Positions 23,308-35,813 are shown, numbered from the stretch's first letter. The stretch is DNA of 64,000 nucleotides from Breviolum minutum Mf 1.05b.01 (GCA_000507305.1 DF240473.1:32793-96792), one strand, 5' to 3'. Notes: a model not told the origin generated them from the letters alone. A program made the numbers and translations.

Positions 23308-23870
23308 GTGGAAAGGGTTGACATGTGAGATGTAAAAACCATGAAGTTTTTGTTGGATCAAGATCCGAACTTCATCATGCATCAATCCTTCCCTTCCCAA
23401 CGGGACGATTTTGGGCTTCTGAATCCTTGGTTCTTGGGGAAGCTTCCTTGGTCCAAGTGTCGTTGAACAAAAAAAACATTTGGTGGTTTAAGACAGTTTT
23501 TGTGTTCATCCCTATTCTTGGGGTTTCATGATCTAATTTGACAAATATTTTTCAAATGGTTTGGTTCACCCACCAACTAGTGATGTTCCAACCCCTTACG
23601 ATGCTCCATCCAAAGAAAACAATGATACGGCCCCTGGAAAGTTGAACAGCATTTTCAGCCGGATCCTCTGAGAAACCCCTTCACCATCCAAGGTTCAGGG
23701 GGTAAACTCCCTTATTAAACTTCAGGGTAGTGCAGCCCTCTGGTGGTGATTTTGATACCCATACCATACTTGCCTACATTTACTTGATTTTCGAATTTAT
23801 GGAAAATTGTAGGTATATATAGATATACCATACATGGATCCTATGTGGGGTATATAATATATATCAACAG

Positions 23871-24009
23871 AAAACAACCCACCGTGGCGATTTCCGTTGC
23901 GGGTCTTGCATTCCATGCACCACCGCTGGAGGCGCTCAACATTTCAGTGACATTCCTCCGCTCGTACCTTTCATGGAGGTCATCTTTGCCGTTAAACGTG
24001 GCATGGGCG
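23871..24009 (+). CDS. Exon with CGSCIPC
   Basis: After TATATCAACAG the frame reads HRGDFRCGSCIPCTTAGGAQ, then FSDIPPLVPFMEVIFAVKRG, and leaves through a GC donor within GGC (GGGCG|GCTGGG). The CxxC pair (CGSCIPC) is the only motif-like feature. It starts between codons and could follow 22751-22851. A 109-codon ORF in another frame overlaps and is less convincing. Confidence 0.5.
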
Positions 24010-24540
24010 GCTGGGTTGGTTGGTTGGTTAGCTTTTGTTGACTTAAGGTGGAACTTTTTATGGATTCGATACCATGGTAAATTCAACATGTTTCACCACC
24101 ACTTGGGGCATGATTTTTTTGGTTCAAGCACCTTGAGCAAATCTATGTTGGTTGGTTGGTTTGAGTTGTTGTAAGGGGAATCAAAAAACGGAGGAAAAAA
24201 GGGAAGTTGATCTCGATGTTTTTTTGGGGAAGTTGCGCATTTCCCACGGCGCTGAGCGGTTGTTGTTTTTTTTGTTTAATCGGGTGCCTTTTTTTGTGAA
24301 TGTTTGGGGACTTTTTTGAACAACTGCGGGTGGCGAAGAATGGCGAAGAAGTGATCGATTCCACCATTGTTTTTTTTTCAGTTGTGGTGCCTATAATGCC
24401 TTTAATGTGTTTTCCACCATTAATATCATTTATAAGGCGTTTTTTCCTGAAAACTTCCTGCCAAAAAAAGGGATCAGGATCAGGGAAGCTTCCTCCAAAA
24501 TGCCAAAAAAGTTCAGTTTTTGGAATCATTAATTAGACCC

Positions 24541-24644
24541 CCCACCATCCATGTATGGCATATTTACCTACATCTGGTGGTTTTTAATAGTTAAAATATG
24601 GTTTTCATGTAGGTACATATAGCAGTCCCATGGATGGTATGGGG
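24541..24644. mobile_element. Imperfect hairpin, family of 20807
   Basis: The left arm ACCATCCATGTATGGCATAT then TTACCTACAT and the right arm ATGTAGGTACATATAGCAGT then CCCATGGATGGTATGGGG pair imperfectly around an AT-rich loop. Confidence 0.7.
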
Positions 24645-24847
24645 CCCAGATATTTGCCCAGAGTCAAAGATCAACTTTTGGGTATCAATATTTTTCAAGT
24701 ATGAAGTTGTTGATTTGAGTCTGAGATCGTGAGGGCACATGTGAAGTTTTATTTCACGGAAAAAAAATGGAAAAGTTCGAACTACAAATGGTGGAGTTTC
24801 TAGCTAGAAGAGCGTAGGGCCCAAAAAAGAAACTCACACATCATCTT

Positions 24848-25300
24848 GTTAGTGTTTTTTGTGGCTTTGGGCTACTTTCTGTCACATCTTTGACTTGCAA
24901 ACGATGGCCATCAACATCATTGGAAAAATAGAGTAAGAGACAAGATTGATCCCCACTTTATCCAGTTCTTCCCTAGTTCAATTCCTTTCAAGATTTGTTG
25001 TTTTTTCATGTGGCAGTTGGGTTTCCTAGTATATTTTTTCTTACAAGCTGAATCCACATATCTCATCTCCCCCTGAAAACTAGAAAATTGATGCTTGGGT
25101 TCGATGAAAGTTCCTTTTAAAATGGTCCCTCTTCATGGGACATTTCTTCATTTTCATGGGAATTGGATCTACCAAAAGCCATCCCAAGTCGATCCCAACC
25201 TTTCGCCGGCGAAGGATGAAGAGGCCGATCAGGAGGTGCCGCAAAAAAACCGTGGAAAAGTGAAAGGCACTGTTTCTGAGTACACCCTTTTTTTGAATTA
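24848..25300. repeat. Segmental duplicate, copy 2 (copy 1 at 7655-8165)
   Basis: Near its 3' end an open acidic-to-basic frame reads SPAKDEEADQEVPQKNRGKV, ending at a stop before 25301. It may be a terminal exon of the source gene, but it is tied to repeat DNA in both places. Confidence 0.75.
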
Positions 25301-25304
25301 AGAT

Positions 25305-25510
25305 GAGGTCGCTGATGGGGCATTCAAGAGTTTTCAAGAGTCCGCAGAAGAGTTTATGTCCTTCTTTTTGTCATGGGGCGTGATTGAGAAGTTGCTTTGT
25401 GATGAATCTGAAGCAAGACGGCTCTCTTTCTGGAATGGGATTTTCAGCGGAAACTTCATGAATGCACGGTATCCTGTGAACATGAATTATTATACAGTGA
25501 TGAGGGAGCG
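25305..25510 (+). CDS. Exon cassette LLCDESEA, copy 4, most open
   Basis: One frame is open for over 70 codons: DEVADGAFKSFQESAEEF, then MSFFLSWGVIEKLLCDESEA, RRLSFWNGIFSGN and PVNMNYYTVM. Of the four copies this is the one without breaks, so the cassette probably derives from a real exon family. Function unknown. The downstream end is uncertain. Confidence 0.45.
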
Positions 25511-26078
25511 ATTTGGAGCTGGGGGTGTTTGCTAAAATCCTTCCAAAATAGGGGAGCAGTTTGGAGCGATTGCCCCCCAAAAGTTTGCATATCTTTTTTT
25601 TTGATTTTTTGATTGTAGTTTTGTCCGGTTGTGACTTGCACCGTAGCCTCCAAGTAGACAGATCTGGATGTTTCGAACATTGCGTGACAAAATCCCACTT
25701 TCGTCACTAACATAAAAGTATTGCGGAGCTATTCGATGTGCTTTCAATCATGTCCTCTCATCCCAAAAACTTGACAAGCCCGAGACGAAAATGTTTCTTT
25801 TCGTTTGGGTGGCAAACAAGGCAAGAAAACGAGAAAACAACACAAAATAATTTTGGACACATTTGTTAGTTTCTCCGTCTCTCCCAATTGGACTCACCAG
25901 TTGGTCGTTTTCACTATGGTTTTTCGAGGTGGGTTACTGGTCGTTGTTCTCCGTGCAGCCCCAAGCCATGCTGATTAATCGGCCTTTTTCATGCACGAAC
26001 TATTGTGGTTGTTGTCGGTGAGCCTGTAACCCTTCGGTGAAATAAAAGTACAAGTGTGCGTGTTTTGTTTTGGGCAAG

Positions 26079-26153
26079 AAAGTGTTCATCAAGAAGACAT
26101 CAGTGCTAGCCGCAGGAGTCACATCTCCATTCATGCAGCAACCGCCGCCACAT
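26079..26153 (+). CDS. 25-codon exon KVFIKKTSVLAAGVTSPF
   Basis: After TTTTGGGCAAG the frame reads KVFIKKTSVLAAGVTSPFMQ then QPPPH and ends at CAT|GTAAGA, a strong GT donor. A second frame over the same bases is open for longer, so the frame is probable and not proven. It could encode part of a targeting or proline-rich linker; no family. Confidence 0.45.
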
Positions 26154-26406
26154 GTAAGAGTAGAGTGGAGATAGAATCCACTGCGACCCGCGAAGATGAT
26201 TGATGAAGACCTCCGGTCACTGCAGCCAATTCAGGGTACTATACAATTGCCTCCTTGCAATGTTTTTACGCCCAGGAAACTTAACCAAAAAGGAGCAATG
26301 AACAGACGATGAACCAGGGGGAGTCTTCATCTCCAACACTGTTTCAAATTTTGGGAAGGCACAGGTTGCACAAGCTGGATCTTGTTCTTGATGAGCCTCC
26401 CATGGC

Positions 26407-26589
26407 ATGGCTCGTGGCGTAAGCTTGGCGGCCGAACATCGTTGCTGCCAGAGTTCTGCACCACTGAAGCATGCGATCGTTTCGAAAGCACACGAGGCCT
26501 ACGAGAAAAAAAGGCGTGGACGAAAGACAGCAAAATCGAGTGGAAGATGTGCGGTGTTTCGCGTTTTATCAAAAAAGTTTAGAGTCTAG
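26407..26589 (+). CDS. Possible basic terminal exon
   Basis: Two overlapping + frames run to stops near 26580-26589: one basic (AYEKKRRGRKTAKSSGRC), one mixed (FESTRGLREKKAWTKDSKIE). Either could be a last exon; I cannot choose between them. Confidence 0.3.
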   Translation: MARGVSLAAEHRCCQSSAPLKHAIVSKAHEAYEKKRRGRKTAKSSGRCAVFRVLSKKFRV

Positions 26590-27742
26590 AGTTTATATGC
26601 ATTTGCCATGTACTTTGTATATACAGCAAGTCCAGACACGAATATGAGACTCATACGATATCCGTACGTGTATACACAGAAATACTCTTGAATGCAATCT
26701 TGACGTAATGCCAATATACATTATACATTCTGTGTGTGTCAGCTGCACACGCACAATGCACATGATACATATGCATGCATATCTTCAGTTGTGAGACATC
26801 CAACAAAGATGTGCACATACATACAAACTTATGCCATTTCGGAGATTGTTTTGTCCAAAACATTTTTTTTTCATTGCGGCCTAGTTTGGGGAGCACATTT
26901 CATGGATCTTCACAACTAGGTGCGGGGCTCCAAAATTTGGCTCAAAGCTTGCACGTGGATTTGAAGAACAAGTGCAGCAACGTGCAGAGGAGACACAGTT
27001 CACATGAATCGCACAAATTTAAAAGCGTCCAAATGAATAGAAGCGAGTCAGTCCAACCCACATCCACTTCATGCAGTTAGCACTCCCAACTGATCACCTG
27101 GCAGGCATGATGTAAGGACATTTTTTGTCTCATTGGCATCGTTCTGCTGCTTTGCCATGAAAATTTCGTGCCGAAGACTGTGCGGCAGGAGTTGTGGCTG
27201 CGAATCAAACAGGGATTCTTCCTGCCTTTGTCCTGTGCCCTCCTGCCATCCAATTATACAAAACGGAGTTCCGGCAATGATATTCTATATAATGATCATA
27301 ATCATTCCGATGTATTCAGTCTTGAAAACCCCATCATAGGGTAGCCATGGGTAGCCTAGTTCAACCAAAATGCAATGTCCAACTAGCTGACGCAACAGCA
27401 CTTCGTTGTGACTTGACACCATCCGCTCTAACATTTTGAATTTGAAACATCCCATCAGAGGCAATTCATGTCCTGTGGAATCTTCAAAATCATTGAACAT
27501 CCTGTTCCAGCTGGTGCCATAAAAGACCCGAACCCGAAATTCTTGGTTGAAATTTGGATGCTTCGAGCTATTTGTGCGTTCATGAAGTCCTATAGTGACT
27601 ATTTAGTGTTATACCAGCGTTTAGCTCTAGCTACCATAGTGGATGGTTATATGAATGCGGGCTGTTTTGTGCCAATTCCAAAGAATTCTTCTCACCTATC
27701 AGGTAGAACAAGGGTAGGACATCCTTGGTCACACTCCTTCAG

Positions 27743-27865
27743 GATTGTTTGCGAGTTGTCGTTGGAAGCGGATGCCACTGCTGAGCAGCTGCTGAAACGA
27801 GTGGCCGAAGAAACGCAGGAACCCATTGAGTGTTTGCAGCTGTGCCGTCTGGGCCCCCAAGAAGG
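27743..27865 (+). CDS. Exon resembling a ubiquitin-like domain start
   Basis: After CTCCTTCAG comes one base, then 40 codons: IVCELSLEADATAEQLLKRV, then AEETQEPIECLQLCRLGPQE, ending GG|GTAACG. A beta-strand-like start followed by an amphipathic helix (TAEQLLKRVAEET) matches the ubiquitin-like fold used at the N-terminus of dinoflagellate RCC1-like proteins (compare 36345). That similarity is inferred by eye. The long ORF upstream of the acceptor (from 27468) is probably intron. Confidence 0.6.
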
Positions 27866-29171
27866 GTAACGAGTTGTGGTGAAAATGAAAGCCCATGACC
27901 ACCCAGGGTCCATGACCTGTTTGAGTTGCTAAGAGTCTAGGTGTTTGCAAGCATGTTGTCCAAGCTCAATGCTAGGTATCCATGTAGCTATATTAGATTC
28001 CTGGGAAGATGATTCTTATATGATTCTTATAGGTGAAAACCATGACATTCAGGGGTTGGGTTCGTAGGGTTTCGGTCACGTTGATGCATGGATGTTCACA
28101 AAACTCTTCCTCGGAGATACGGTTTGCACTCAATGGTGACATGTGTTATTTTTTCATGTTTTTTTCCATCATCAGACAGTTTGGGTCATCTGTGAGTGGT
28201 ACACACGGGGATTTCAAACGTGGTGACCGTTTGCTCTCAGACAACACTACCGTGCTGGATGAGCAACACTCTGGGAAACTGTTGTCAGACTTTGAACCTT
28301 GGTGAACTTGGAAGGCGGTTTTGCGACTGCTCCAAGAATAGCTTCACAAGGACCGTTTTTCAGCGTGGTGAACTACAATGAAATTATGAGGTATATAATA
28401 TATATAAATAAATATATATATTATATAGTGTACAGACAAGTGGAACTGATCTAGAAAAAGACACATATTCCGTCATAATTATGCAAGGTCTTCCCAATAC
28501 ATCAATAGCCTGCTGCCATGTAAAAGTGAATCCACTATGATCCAACAAGTTCAACAAGCATCTTCACCATCGTGCCGCTTGTTTTGTGAGTTGACAATAG
28601 GCAAACCTCTAGTGGGGAATTGCTGGATAGGAAGTACAACAAAGCATTCCAAGAAACATCCAAAAATCAAATCCGTTGAAGAAATGCAATTGGTGTCCTC
28701 TAAAAAACTCAGGATTTCGAAGAAAGCGAAGGCTCGCTGCAATGGCTTGGGCGTTTGGGTATGACTCAAGAATGTACAATGAATTGAGACCCAGAAAAAA
28801 TGGCTGCAAGTCAGCTTTTCTTCAAACGTTATTGGTTGGAATGTTCTTACCGCGTGCCATTCTGTAAGGCGATGAAGGGGTGGTGTTCAACCTGATGATC
28901 CGAGCACCGCGTCATGTGAAATGGCCCAATAACGACGCATGGACAGGATGTGGAGGCCATGAAAGTGAAAAAGGCAATCAAATGCCAGACATGTTTATTT
29001 CATTTATTTTGTCTTCAGTCTTCGCTTGATTATTTCTTGTTGAAGACATATGAGACATCTTCAAGATTCTTCACATTGTTTATTTACAGTACATATCTTC
29101 CAAGGAGCTTAGGGAGCTCAAAATTCACAGGTTTGCAACTACGCTTCAATGCAGTTTGTCGTTGGTCGCAG
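27866..29171. other. No firmly supported exon
   Basis: Open pieces at about 28030-28305 and 28537-28764 exist without good splice partners. An AT-rich run lies at 28389-28430. Confidence 0.35.
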
Positions 29172-29225
29172 GCAACCCCCATGGGCGAGCTGTGTGTGCA
29201 GGCATTTGCAGCTCTGAATCGCAGG
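29172..29225 (+). CDS. Possible exon ATPMGELCVQAFAALNRR
   Basis: After GTTGGTCGCAG, 18 codons with no break end at AGG|GATTTC (GA donor). The frame stays open beyond to 29321, so the 3' border is uncertain. Confidence 0.35.
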
Positions 29226-29968
29226 GATTTCACCGGAGCTTCACATTGTGAAAGCTTAAGTGGTCATGAGTCATGTTTTTTAACAAACGGTTTGTCAGCG
29301 TTCAAGGATCTTAACTTGTAGAATTCTTGAACACATCTCCAGACTTTAAAAGTTGCAACGTCAGGCATGGGAAACTGTAGTGTTGCTTGGCAGCAACGCA
29401 AATGGATCGAAGATCATCTGAGCATAGCTTTTCTTTGTAGGATCCGACCCAAAGATGAAGGGATTCGAACGGTTTCAATCGATGGCAAATGAAACTCATG
29501 AAACATCAAGACAAGAGTGATGCGTTGCTACTACTCGGACCTAGGTTTCTTCAAATTGGGAGAAGTTGATATCTCACAGGATAGGATACACGATGATCTT
29601 TCCAAGTTGCATACGACTGAAATGGTTTCAAAGCCTTTCAAGGTGCACCCAGATCTAGGCATGCAGGTTGTTTCCTAGCGTTCAGCAGTCCTTTTGCATC
29701 ATGCTTGCGAGCTGAGACCGATTGCCAAAATTGCGGCGCGAGCACGTAGCTTGGCTCTTCTCAGTGCCGTTCAGTTTTCACGTTTCAGAAAAACATCTTC
29801 CCTGGGTTGCTTTCTGTCGTTGTCTTCAGTTGCAATCTCTTTTGCAAAGGCAAACGTAAGGGTATGCAAGCTTGATGATACAAGGCAGTGGTTGAATAGA
29901 ACTTGCTCGTTCTTCTATTTCTTTTCCTCTAAACGCAGTGGTATTTTGAAAGCTCCATTGGTTTCCAG

Positions 29969-30647
29969 CAGTTAACTCATGTCCTACAGCCCCATGCTTT
30001 CCAACCCCAGAAGGATAAGAAATGGCTGTCTTTACTAACTAGAAAACTAGATGCTTGCAAACTACTTGCGACAAGATGGCAGAAAACTCCACCAGGCACT
30101 GGCGTTGCTGCGGTTCCAGTGACAAGGACTCGGAGTTTTGTCTGACAGGGACGACACCTTCACAGGCCCAATACAACTTCGTAGCTTGCACAGAAAGGAG
30201 TTGAAATTTGAAGGGAGCGAAGATGTCAGGATTCAAGAAGATTTATGAGCTTGGTAAAGTGGTGTGATTCTACAGTCCACATTAGTTCAGGAAGTGCAGG
30301 ATTTTTTGTTTTGTTTAGTGTCAGCCAAGGAACTCTGTGGGAAGCCGTACGATGAGAATGCCCCAGAGTTGCCACAGAAGCTGGATTTCAACCAGAGGAT
30401 TTTTCATTCTTAATTTTTGTCATCAGATGTCAGATGTGCCGCCTTTATCATTTGAGTGACGGTTCGAGTGACGGTGTTTGGTGCTTTGGCTGCCTTTTGG
30501 AGCGAGCCGTGCAAGGTATGTCGAGGCAGCGTGGTAAAAGCTCCAAAGCGATATGGACACTTGACGCAGAGCAGAAACTGCAGCGGAACTCCCGCAGAAC
30601 TGCAAGGGTTTCTTTGGTGCGTTCAATGGGCAGGGGCTTCAAGACAG
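29969..30647 (+). CDS. Four joined exons (29969-30095, 30325-30397, 30427-30515, 30570-30647)
   Basis: Phase holds across all joins. Exon 1: KDKKWLSLLTRKLDACKLLA region, GC donor CCAG|GCACTG. Exon 2: KELCGKPYDENAPELPQKLD, GA donor AGAG|GATTTT. Exon 3: CQMCRLYHLSDGSSDGVWCF then GCLLERAVQ, strong GT donor GTATGT; it is Cys-rich (CQMC, CFGC), so metal binding is possible but unproven. Exon 4: QKLQRNSRRTARVSLVRSMG. A rival frame in exon 1 (LRQDGRKLHQALALL) is also open. Unrecognised family. Confidence 0.5.
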
Positions 30648-31711
30648 GTTTCCCACAATGGCTAGGGGCTATTGCGGGGCTGATGTTAGGAAGTGTTCGA
30701 AAGTCACCTGAACTTAGTGGATGGTCAGATTTGCAGCTATACCAATCTCAACATATCCCCACTTCTATTTATTGGATTGTGCCCTTCGTTAATCTCATGT
30801 GAATGAATCCGTCACCATAAAGCTTCCTATTCCCCACATTTTGCATGTTTTTTTTTTTTAATATCCTGGAACGTCCTCATGATGCTTTCCTCGCTTTCTT
30901 TGGCATTTGTCCTTTGGGAGGTTTTGCTCGTTTGCAACAATCTATGCAGATTGGATTCAGACATGTCACAAGAATTCTAGTTTCTCAAAGATGTCAAGGC
31001 TCCTGCGCATTCAGGTTTCAAGGCTATCAAGATGCTAGTAATGCCTAGCTGAAACTTGATTAATTACACGATACATAACTCATGACATCTCACATCACTA
31101 TCTCCACATCATCCGAAAATCCTTTCGCATTGGGAACCAAAAGTACCGAAAGCAAGCAGCACGCAGACATAAAACAAGAAACTATAACATGATGAAGAGT
31201 AGAAGGAACATGCTAAAATATGGCTGACTGATGATAATTCCTGAGGCTGTGAGGAGCACAAGGTAAGTGAAAGAAACAGTGAAATTCAGTGAAGAAAACA
31301 AAAGAGACCAATGACTGAACAATAGAAACAGTACCGCAGGACGGCGAGCGAACTCATAGTCTGTGCCAAGCAAAACGGATGGAACGAGATGAGAGCGAAT
31401 CAGATTTGCATAATAGATTTGTTATTTGCAAGGCTCCGAAATGTCAAACCTAAATAGTACTCATATTCAATAAGCTTCCTCTATAGGTTGGATGGACTGT
31501 GATTGTAGATATGTGAGCACCCCCTTGGTTTAATCTCCATAAGCCAGGAAAGATGAAACATGGCATTTTTTTGCTTGGCATTTGAGGCTTTGACCCCTGA
31601 GCCACAGAATGTACAGGTGGTTGGTAGGGTAAAGGTAGCAAAAGTGGAGGCTGTACAGATTTTTTTTTCCTTCACATGCATATCCTAAAAGATGACTGCT
31701 GATTCTTATAG

Positions 31712-31790
31712 ACTTGTGTTCAAGGTAGACTTTATCACCAAAAGTCGGAGGTGGAACAGTGTCAACAGGATGCGGCCCGAAAGCAGAATG
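31712..31790 (+). CDS. Charged helical exon
   Basis: After GATTCTTATAG the frame reads VQGRLYHQKSEVEQCQQDAA then RKQN and ends AATG|GTCGTA. The heptad-like charge pattern suggests coiled coil. A second + frame (67 codons, to 31895) and a 207-codon minus-strand ORF overlap; the latter is the longest ORF of the window but has no protein-like signature I recognise. Confidence 0.45.
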
Positions 31791-32157
31791 GTCGTAGATG
31801 GGGTTTATTCAGTTTGCGTAGAAGTCTACACGCCTGCAAATCCAGAGGATAGGACTGAATTACGATCTTTCGTTCAACCACAGCCAAAGAAGTAGCGTGA
31901 TTTTTACATGCAATTATTATTTGTGTCGGCTTGAAGTTCTCATTTTGAGAGGCATCACACAAACACATAGCACCTGTGCAGAGCTTAAGGCTAAACCTGA
32001 GAATTTTTGTCAGGAAGCTTTGAAACGAAGCGCATGAAAGCTTCCAGGAAGTGTGACATACTAAAAAGGCCATTATTACTTGGATCAGAAGCAGAGCCAC
32101 GATCTTATGGTATAGTTTTACCGTTCCAAGTATCTTAGGAACAAAAAAAATGTGTAG

Positions 32158-32277
32158 ATCACAAACATCCACCAAACAACAACACTTGAACATTCCAAAC
32201 AAGCAAAACTCGAGGGAAACGGTGAGAAACTGCGCTGCGCGATGCCCACGGAATCCGGCCCGCTGGCCGCCAAAAAG
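32158..32277 (+). CDS. 40-codon exon
   Basis: After AATGTGTAG the frame reads ITNIHQTTTLEHSKQAKLEG, then NGEKLRCAMPTESGPLAAKK, with G/C-rich third positions, to a GT donor AAG|GTGCAT. Reading through would stop 12 codons later. Unknown function. Confidence 0.55.
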
Positions 32278-33305
32278 GTGCATGCTTCTCTCGGCAGGTC
32301 GGGCCTGGATGGTTGAAGGGATCTTGTTGAAATCATCGAGCCAAGATTCATGAAGATCTGGCCTTATCAATGCTGGACAGATCAATTTCTGATTTTTCGA
32401 CCCTTACAGTCCAATATGAATTGTGGAGGTGAAAATCGTCTCAGACTTTGACAATTCTTCAGGAAATGTTGTCCTTTTTTCCAACCAAATTTGGTTTAAG
32501 AAAGTTAGGGTTTACTTTTCTTACTTCATTTTAAGTTCAGTATAGTATAGGTTTCACTTGTTGATTGGGTGTTCATTCATCAGCTTGATCTTCAACTACT
32601 TCCAACTATATGGCTATAAAAATGGGATTGTTTCAACATGTATAGTTCAGCATTGCATATCATTGCTGCCAGGTCGTCGCCTAGCAGCAGATTGAAGCAA
32701 GAGCCCCTTGGCTTACTGCAAATGGTGCCAGGTGATGCAATAATCTTTGGGACCATTTTTTGGACCTTGGAAAGTTGAGATTTGATGCGCTTTGAATCGA
32801 TTTCCATGAATTTTAAGTCAAAGAGACTACATGGCAAAAGAGAGCAAGGAGCTTTGGACTGAATCTGATTCATGTTTATGAAAGCAACTCTCTAATTTCC
32901 TTCGGTTTTGAAAGATGCTTGAAGCATTTGAAGTACAAGGGTGAATTTTGATATCATTTTTGGATACGGATATGACTGAAAGATTCTAGATGCTCCAGTG
33001 GATCGGTGTTTTCACACATGTTGGAAAGATGCTAAGGATTTCCTGCTGAGGTTTACTTACTTTGTTTGGATTCCGTAGGATTAGCCAATTCGACTTAGAC
33101 TAGGCATTCTTGACATGGAATCAAACCACCAATCTTTTGCCAATCTCAAAGACCCTTTTAATTGGGTACTATTTTTTGGTTCGAATGGATACTAAACCCT
33201 AAAACTGGGACGGCTTTGTTGCCTTTTCACAGCAACCTGAGCTGCCAAGTCCCAAAGGTGGATTGAAATCTTTCAGCCGTGACTGCTGAGATTCATCAAG
33301 CTTAG

Positions 33306-35813
33306 CAGCGACTACAGACGTCTCATGGAACTCATCGAGAGAAGTGAGCCGGAACTAGGTGGGAGTGTGTGTTACCAACTTCCATTTCAACCAATGACAA
33401 CATAAGGATACATAAGGGGTATATAGGGGTATAGTATGGTTTCTTAGTGATGGGTTTTCAGGTGCTGTTACATTGCAATGGTCAGTGGCTCATTCGATTG
33501 CTGGTGGTTTCCCAATACATCCAGCTGGCTTCGGCCCGGTTGATACATCGGATTTGTTGAAACTGCCAACGGTCCTTTGTGTGTTGGTGATAATAAAGGC
33601 ATCGTACGGTAGGTTGCGAGGAGGGAAGTACTACGCATTAATAGAACCAGTCTTTGTCTCTCTGTATACTGTATACGTACACTATTAATAGATAATAGTT
33701 AATAGTATATAGTTATATGTATATATATTTATATTAATATTAGCTACTAATATAGAATATGATTATATTTTGCAGGAGAGTGCCGAGTTTGGCTTTGGAA
33801 TCAAGAGCAGCGCCAGCATTTTGCCGAAGCGAAGCTGATGCTTCTAAAGTGTAGACTATGTAGACTTTTTTCAATCTTGGTCCTTGACGGCAACGGTAGG
33901 AAGTCCCCATGCTATATGCAGGAGCTTCCAACAGATATAAAGCCAGCATCATTCAGCGCAACCGTTGGCTTCCAGATGATTTTCCCTATGGATATCTTGT
34001 GTCCTGACAACCTTTCAGCAGAATTCACTCTTAATTTTGAGGGAATGTCATATGTGGATCCCTGTGTCCATCCTTATTGATGGCGGCTTCCAACATGTCT
34101 TTTGTTCATGTGAATACCTGCATTGACGTTTGTTTTTTAATTTTCTGTTTTTTTTCTTATGAAGTTGAAACCAGCATCTAGTTCAACTTCTTTGCAAACC
34201 AAAGCTCTTCATGACATCTACAATAGGAACATCATATAATATCTCATTGTTGTAGTTTGCTTATCTTTGCTTTTTCATAGATAGAAATGGATGGTAAACA
34301 CCAAGAATGGGTTACATTTCTAGAATATTTCATGCATACCTTTTTCTCGGACCCCGGGGCAACCGCAGAGATCTTCACATCGCCAACGGACCGCCAGTTG
34401 CTGACGTCTCGCCCAACTTCTCCCCGCGCTCGGTGGATCCAAAGAGCATCCAGGTCTCCTCCCTCAACGAAATCTGTTTTCGGTTCGATGTATCACAGCA
34501 TTTCCCATGATTTTCCACCTTAAAAAAAAAACCTCACGGCCAGGTCTAGTCTTTACCATGACATGTTTTTTTGATATGTCTGTAGAATTCAATCATATCT
34601 TTTTGTGATTGTCCATTTTCTAATGGTGGCTTTATGATCTTTGAAGCATGTACAACTACCAGTCTCCAAGTTTCCTCTTATAGAAAGATTTCAATATATA
34701 TAAATCTGTGACCCGCCCCATGTTTTTTTTTTGAGGGGTGGATTTCGCCCAAATTGAAAGAATTTGTCTTTCAATTTCTATCTCCCAAACCCCATCGTCC
34801 CAACAGGCTGAGGGTCCACGAATCTCTCCACGAGATCCAGCCAGACGGAAGGAAGAAGGGCAGCTTCTGGCCGTTTGGCCTCCAATAAGGCAACGGGGGA
34901 AGCTCGACACCCCCGGTCTTGGATTGTGAAAAATATATGAATAGAAAACCATTATCAATATCTATATGTATTGATATTTTTTAGTGATATGAATGTAGAG
35001 TACATACAAACAACTATAGGGTCTACACAGATGCTATTGTACCCAGTATTTCGTAGTACGTCATTGATGTGTATATACACAGAACGCATTTATACTTTAC
35101 CCTCCTGGGACTGACATATCTCCATTTAAGGTATGTTTGAAGATGATTTTCCTTTTTCCCAAGGTGGGATATGTTAGTTACTTCCCTGGAGGGTAGATTC
35201 TCTATATATGGGTGTTTCCAAAAATTAGGGGTACCCCAAAATGGATGGTTTATAAGGGAAAACCCTATTAAAATGGATGATTTGGGGGTACCACTATTTT
35301 TGGAAACACTCATATATTACGACTTGTGATGTATGTATCTATAACCATGTTAGAATTGCCTTTCAGGCGTGAAGAAAGCTGGGAACTTCAGCAGCTCCGA
35401 GCTGAATGTGCCAAGCTGATGCGAAAACATCAAGAAGATCGGCAAAATCTGGAGGACATTTGCAACACAAAAGGATCGAAATTGACAATCTAAGTATGAA
35501 AAAAAAAATGAAAAACGTACAATTTCTCCTTAGCCCCTGAATATTACTTTCACCTCCATTTTTGAGGGGATGTGTTATAGGAAGTGGCCTAATTCCAAAG
35601 CATCTACTGTAGTTTTTGTTCAAAGATGTTTTTACGACATGCTGGATGAATCCAGTGTGACTGATCTCTAGGCTTTGGAGCACTCGGGGACATGAAGTGA
35701 CCTTAATCCCTTTCCAGTTGGTGAGGATGTCACCTGTACTGTTGCAGACGTGCGACAGCATGTGGAACAACTTCGCCACCGCATTGAGCTTCAGGACTTT
35801 CTTTTGATGTTAT
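33306..35813 (+). CDS. Eight-exon gene segment, unknown protein with helical C-part
   Basis: Exons 33306-33358, 33462-33608, 33776-33848, 33935-34000, 34369-34482, 34807-34872, 35367-35473, 35718-35813 keep one frame through eight pieces. Segments in order: YRRLMELIERSEPEL; WSVAHSIAGGFPIHPAGFGP; CRVWLWNQEQRQHFAEAKLM; IIQRNRWLPDDFPYGYL; LHIANGPPVADVSPNFSPRS; LRVHESLHEIQPDGRKKG; SWELQQLRAECAKLMRKHQE; VRQHVEQLRHRIELQDFLLM. The joins 33358/33462, 33608/33776 and 34482/34807 rest on split codons. 34000/34369, 34872/35367 and the GA donor at 35474 are likelier guesses. If 34872 is not a donor, the frame stops at 34886. The last two exons look like coiled coil. Family not recognised. Confidence 0.65.
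35211..35310. mobile_element. TIR element TGTTTCC, copy 2
   Basis: Ends GGTGTTTCCAAAAATTAGGG and CCACTATTTTTGGAAACACT. Its core is the reverse complement order of copy 1. It sits in the putative intron between exons ending 34872 and starting 35367. Confidence 0.8.

Larger units (their letters stand above)
24010..26078. other. Repeat-rich stretch without supported exons
   Basis: Contains the hairpin at 24541, the duplicate block 24848-25300 and cassette copy 4 (25305-25510). No independent exon was supported. Confidence 0.4.

Noticed and set aside
31762..32385. The longest single ORF, 207 codons on the minus strand
   Set aside because: No recognisable family and no splice context, and it lies over two + exons with better codon bias (31712, 32158). 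In a genome with mini-exons such length alone is weak evidence.
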